Positions 4,996 through 5,015 of a stretch of DNA of 5,015 nucleotides are shown here, piece after piece (the first letter of the stretch is position 1; the number at the start of each line of letters is the position of its first letter). The stretch is from an uncultured Desulfobacterales bacterium. Lineage in GTDB: Bacteria; Desulfobacterota; Desulfobacteria; Desulfobacterales; JAFDCJ01. The stretch spans positions 1 through 5,015 of the forward strand of contig CALZJV010000625.1 of NCBI GenBank assembly GCA_945787595.1, written 5' to 3'. The position numbers and the translations under genes are program-made. The notes under the pieces are model-generated. The model saw nothing but the letters and a program-made list of their open reading frames with translations. It was not told the DNA's origin and searched no databases.

Positions 4996-5001
4996 CCTCC
5001 T
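4996..5001 (-). promoter_or_regulatory. Ribosome binding site of the intron reverse transcriptase
   Basis: AGGAGG on the - strand, a perfect match to the anti-16S consensus, lies eight bases before ATG 4987. It decides the start, because the alternative GTG at 4996 overlaps it. Confidence 0.85.
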
Positions 5002-5015
5002 ATTCCCACTCTCAT

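Larger units (their letters stand above)
3647..5015 (-). mobile_element. Group II intron (probably class C, attC-targeting), 3' part
   Basis: A retromobile ribozyme running leftwards. Visible from right to left are the reverse transcriptase gene in domain IV, domain V (3686-3717) and domain VI. The 3' end is placed at 3647 because the RNA ends ...CCCTATCCCGAT, which fits the A-Y end rule and puts the bulged branch-point A (position 3654) eight bases from the splice site. Domains I-III and the 5' splice site lie beyond 5015. The protein has no endonuclease domain and domain V has a CGC triad; both fit group IIC, whose members home to attC sites or terminators. Orientation is opposite to the cassette genes, as for attC-specific introns. 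The intron is visibly more GC-rich than cassette 4. Confidence 0.85.

Overview
The window reads as a stretch of integron gene-cassette array. The + strand carries a series of short, unrelated genes. Three of them are followed by a 100-130 base imperfect palindrome with the layout of an integron recombination site (attC): an outer R box, an 8-base spacer, an L box with one unpaired extra base, and a variable middle. The right end is occupied by a group II intron in the opposite orientation. Cassette arrays with toxin-antitoxin modules and attC-invading group IIC introns are mostly known from Proteobacteria, especially Gammaproteobacteria. The genus cannot be named from this sequence. No integrase gene, attI site, rRNA or tRNA is visible. 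The three attC sites differ clearly from one another, so the cassettes probably have different origins. Transcription from an integrase-proximal promoter would enter from the left.

Layout. (1) About 1-794: a HigB/RelE-like toxin with a missing N-terminus and its intact HTH antitoxin, then attC-1 with a small terminator-like hairpin inside it. (2) About 795-1514: a 198-residue membrane-anchored protein of unknown function, then attC-2, whose inner boxes are well paired but whose right-hand crossover box is not canonical. (3) About 1515-2015: a small single-domain cupin, then attC-3. (4) About 2016-3646: a cassette with several genes and no attC between them: a two-helix membrane diguanylate cyclase (GGDEF), a 52-residue two-helix membrane protein that runs into a second, shifted reading frame, and a secreted protein of unknown function. 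(5) 3647 to beyond the right edge: a group II intron on the - strand, with domain VI, domain V and the reverse transcriptase/maturase gene. Its RNA domains I-III lie outside the window.

Three points deserve attention. First, the intron ends 13 bases after the last cassette stop codon, directly after ACAT. Attached to AAC, this would recreate the ACATAAC box of attC-3, so the intron appears to sit in a fourth attC. Second, the reverse transcriptase contains a 32-base, nearly perfect hairpin insertion that shifts its frame. Removing it restores a conserved-looking maturase tail and a stop codon just before domain V. Third, the GGDEF, small membrane protein and secreted protein form a compact gene set that could be one c-di-GMP-linked envelope module. 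No genes in the window are known to me as a named system beyond the toxin-antitoxin pair and the intron.
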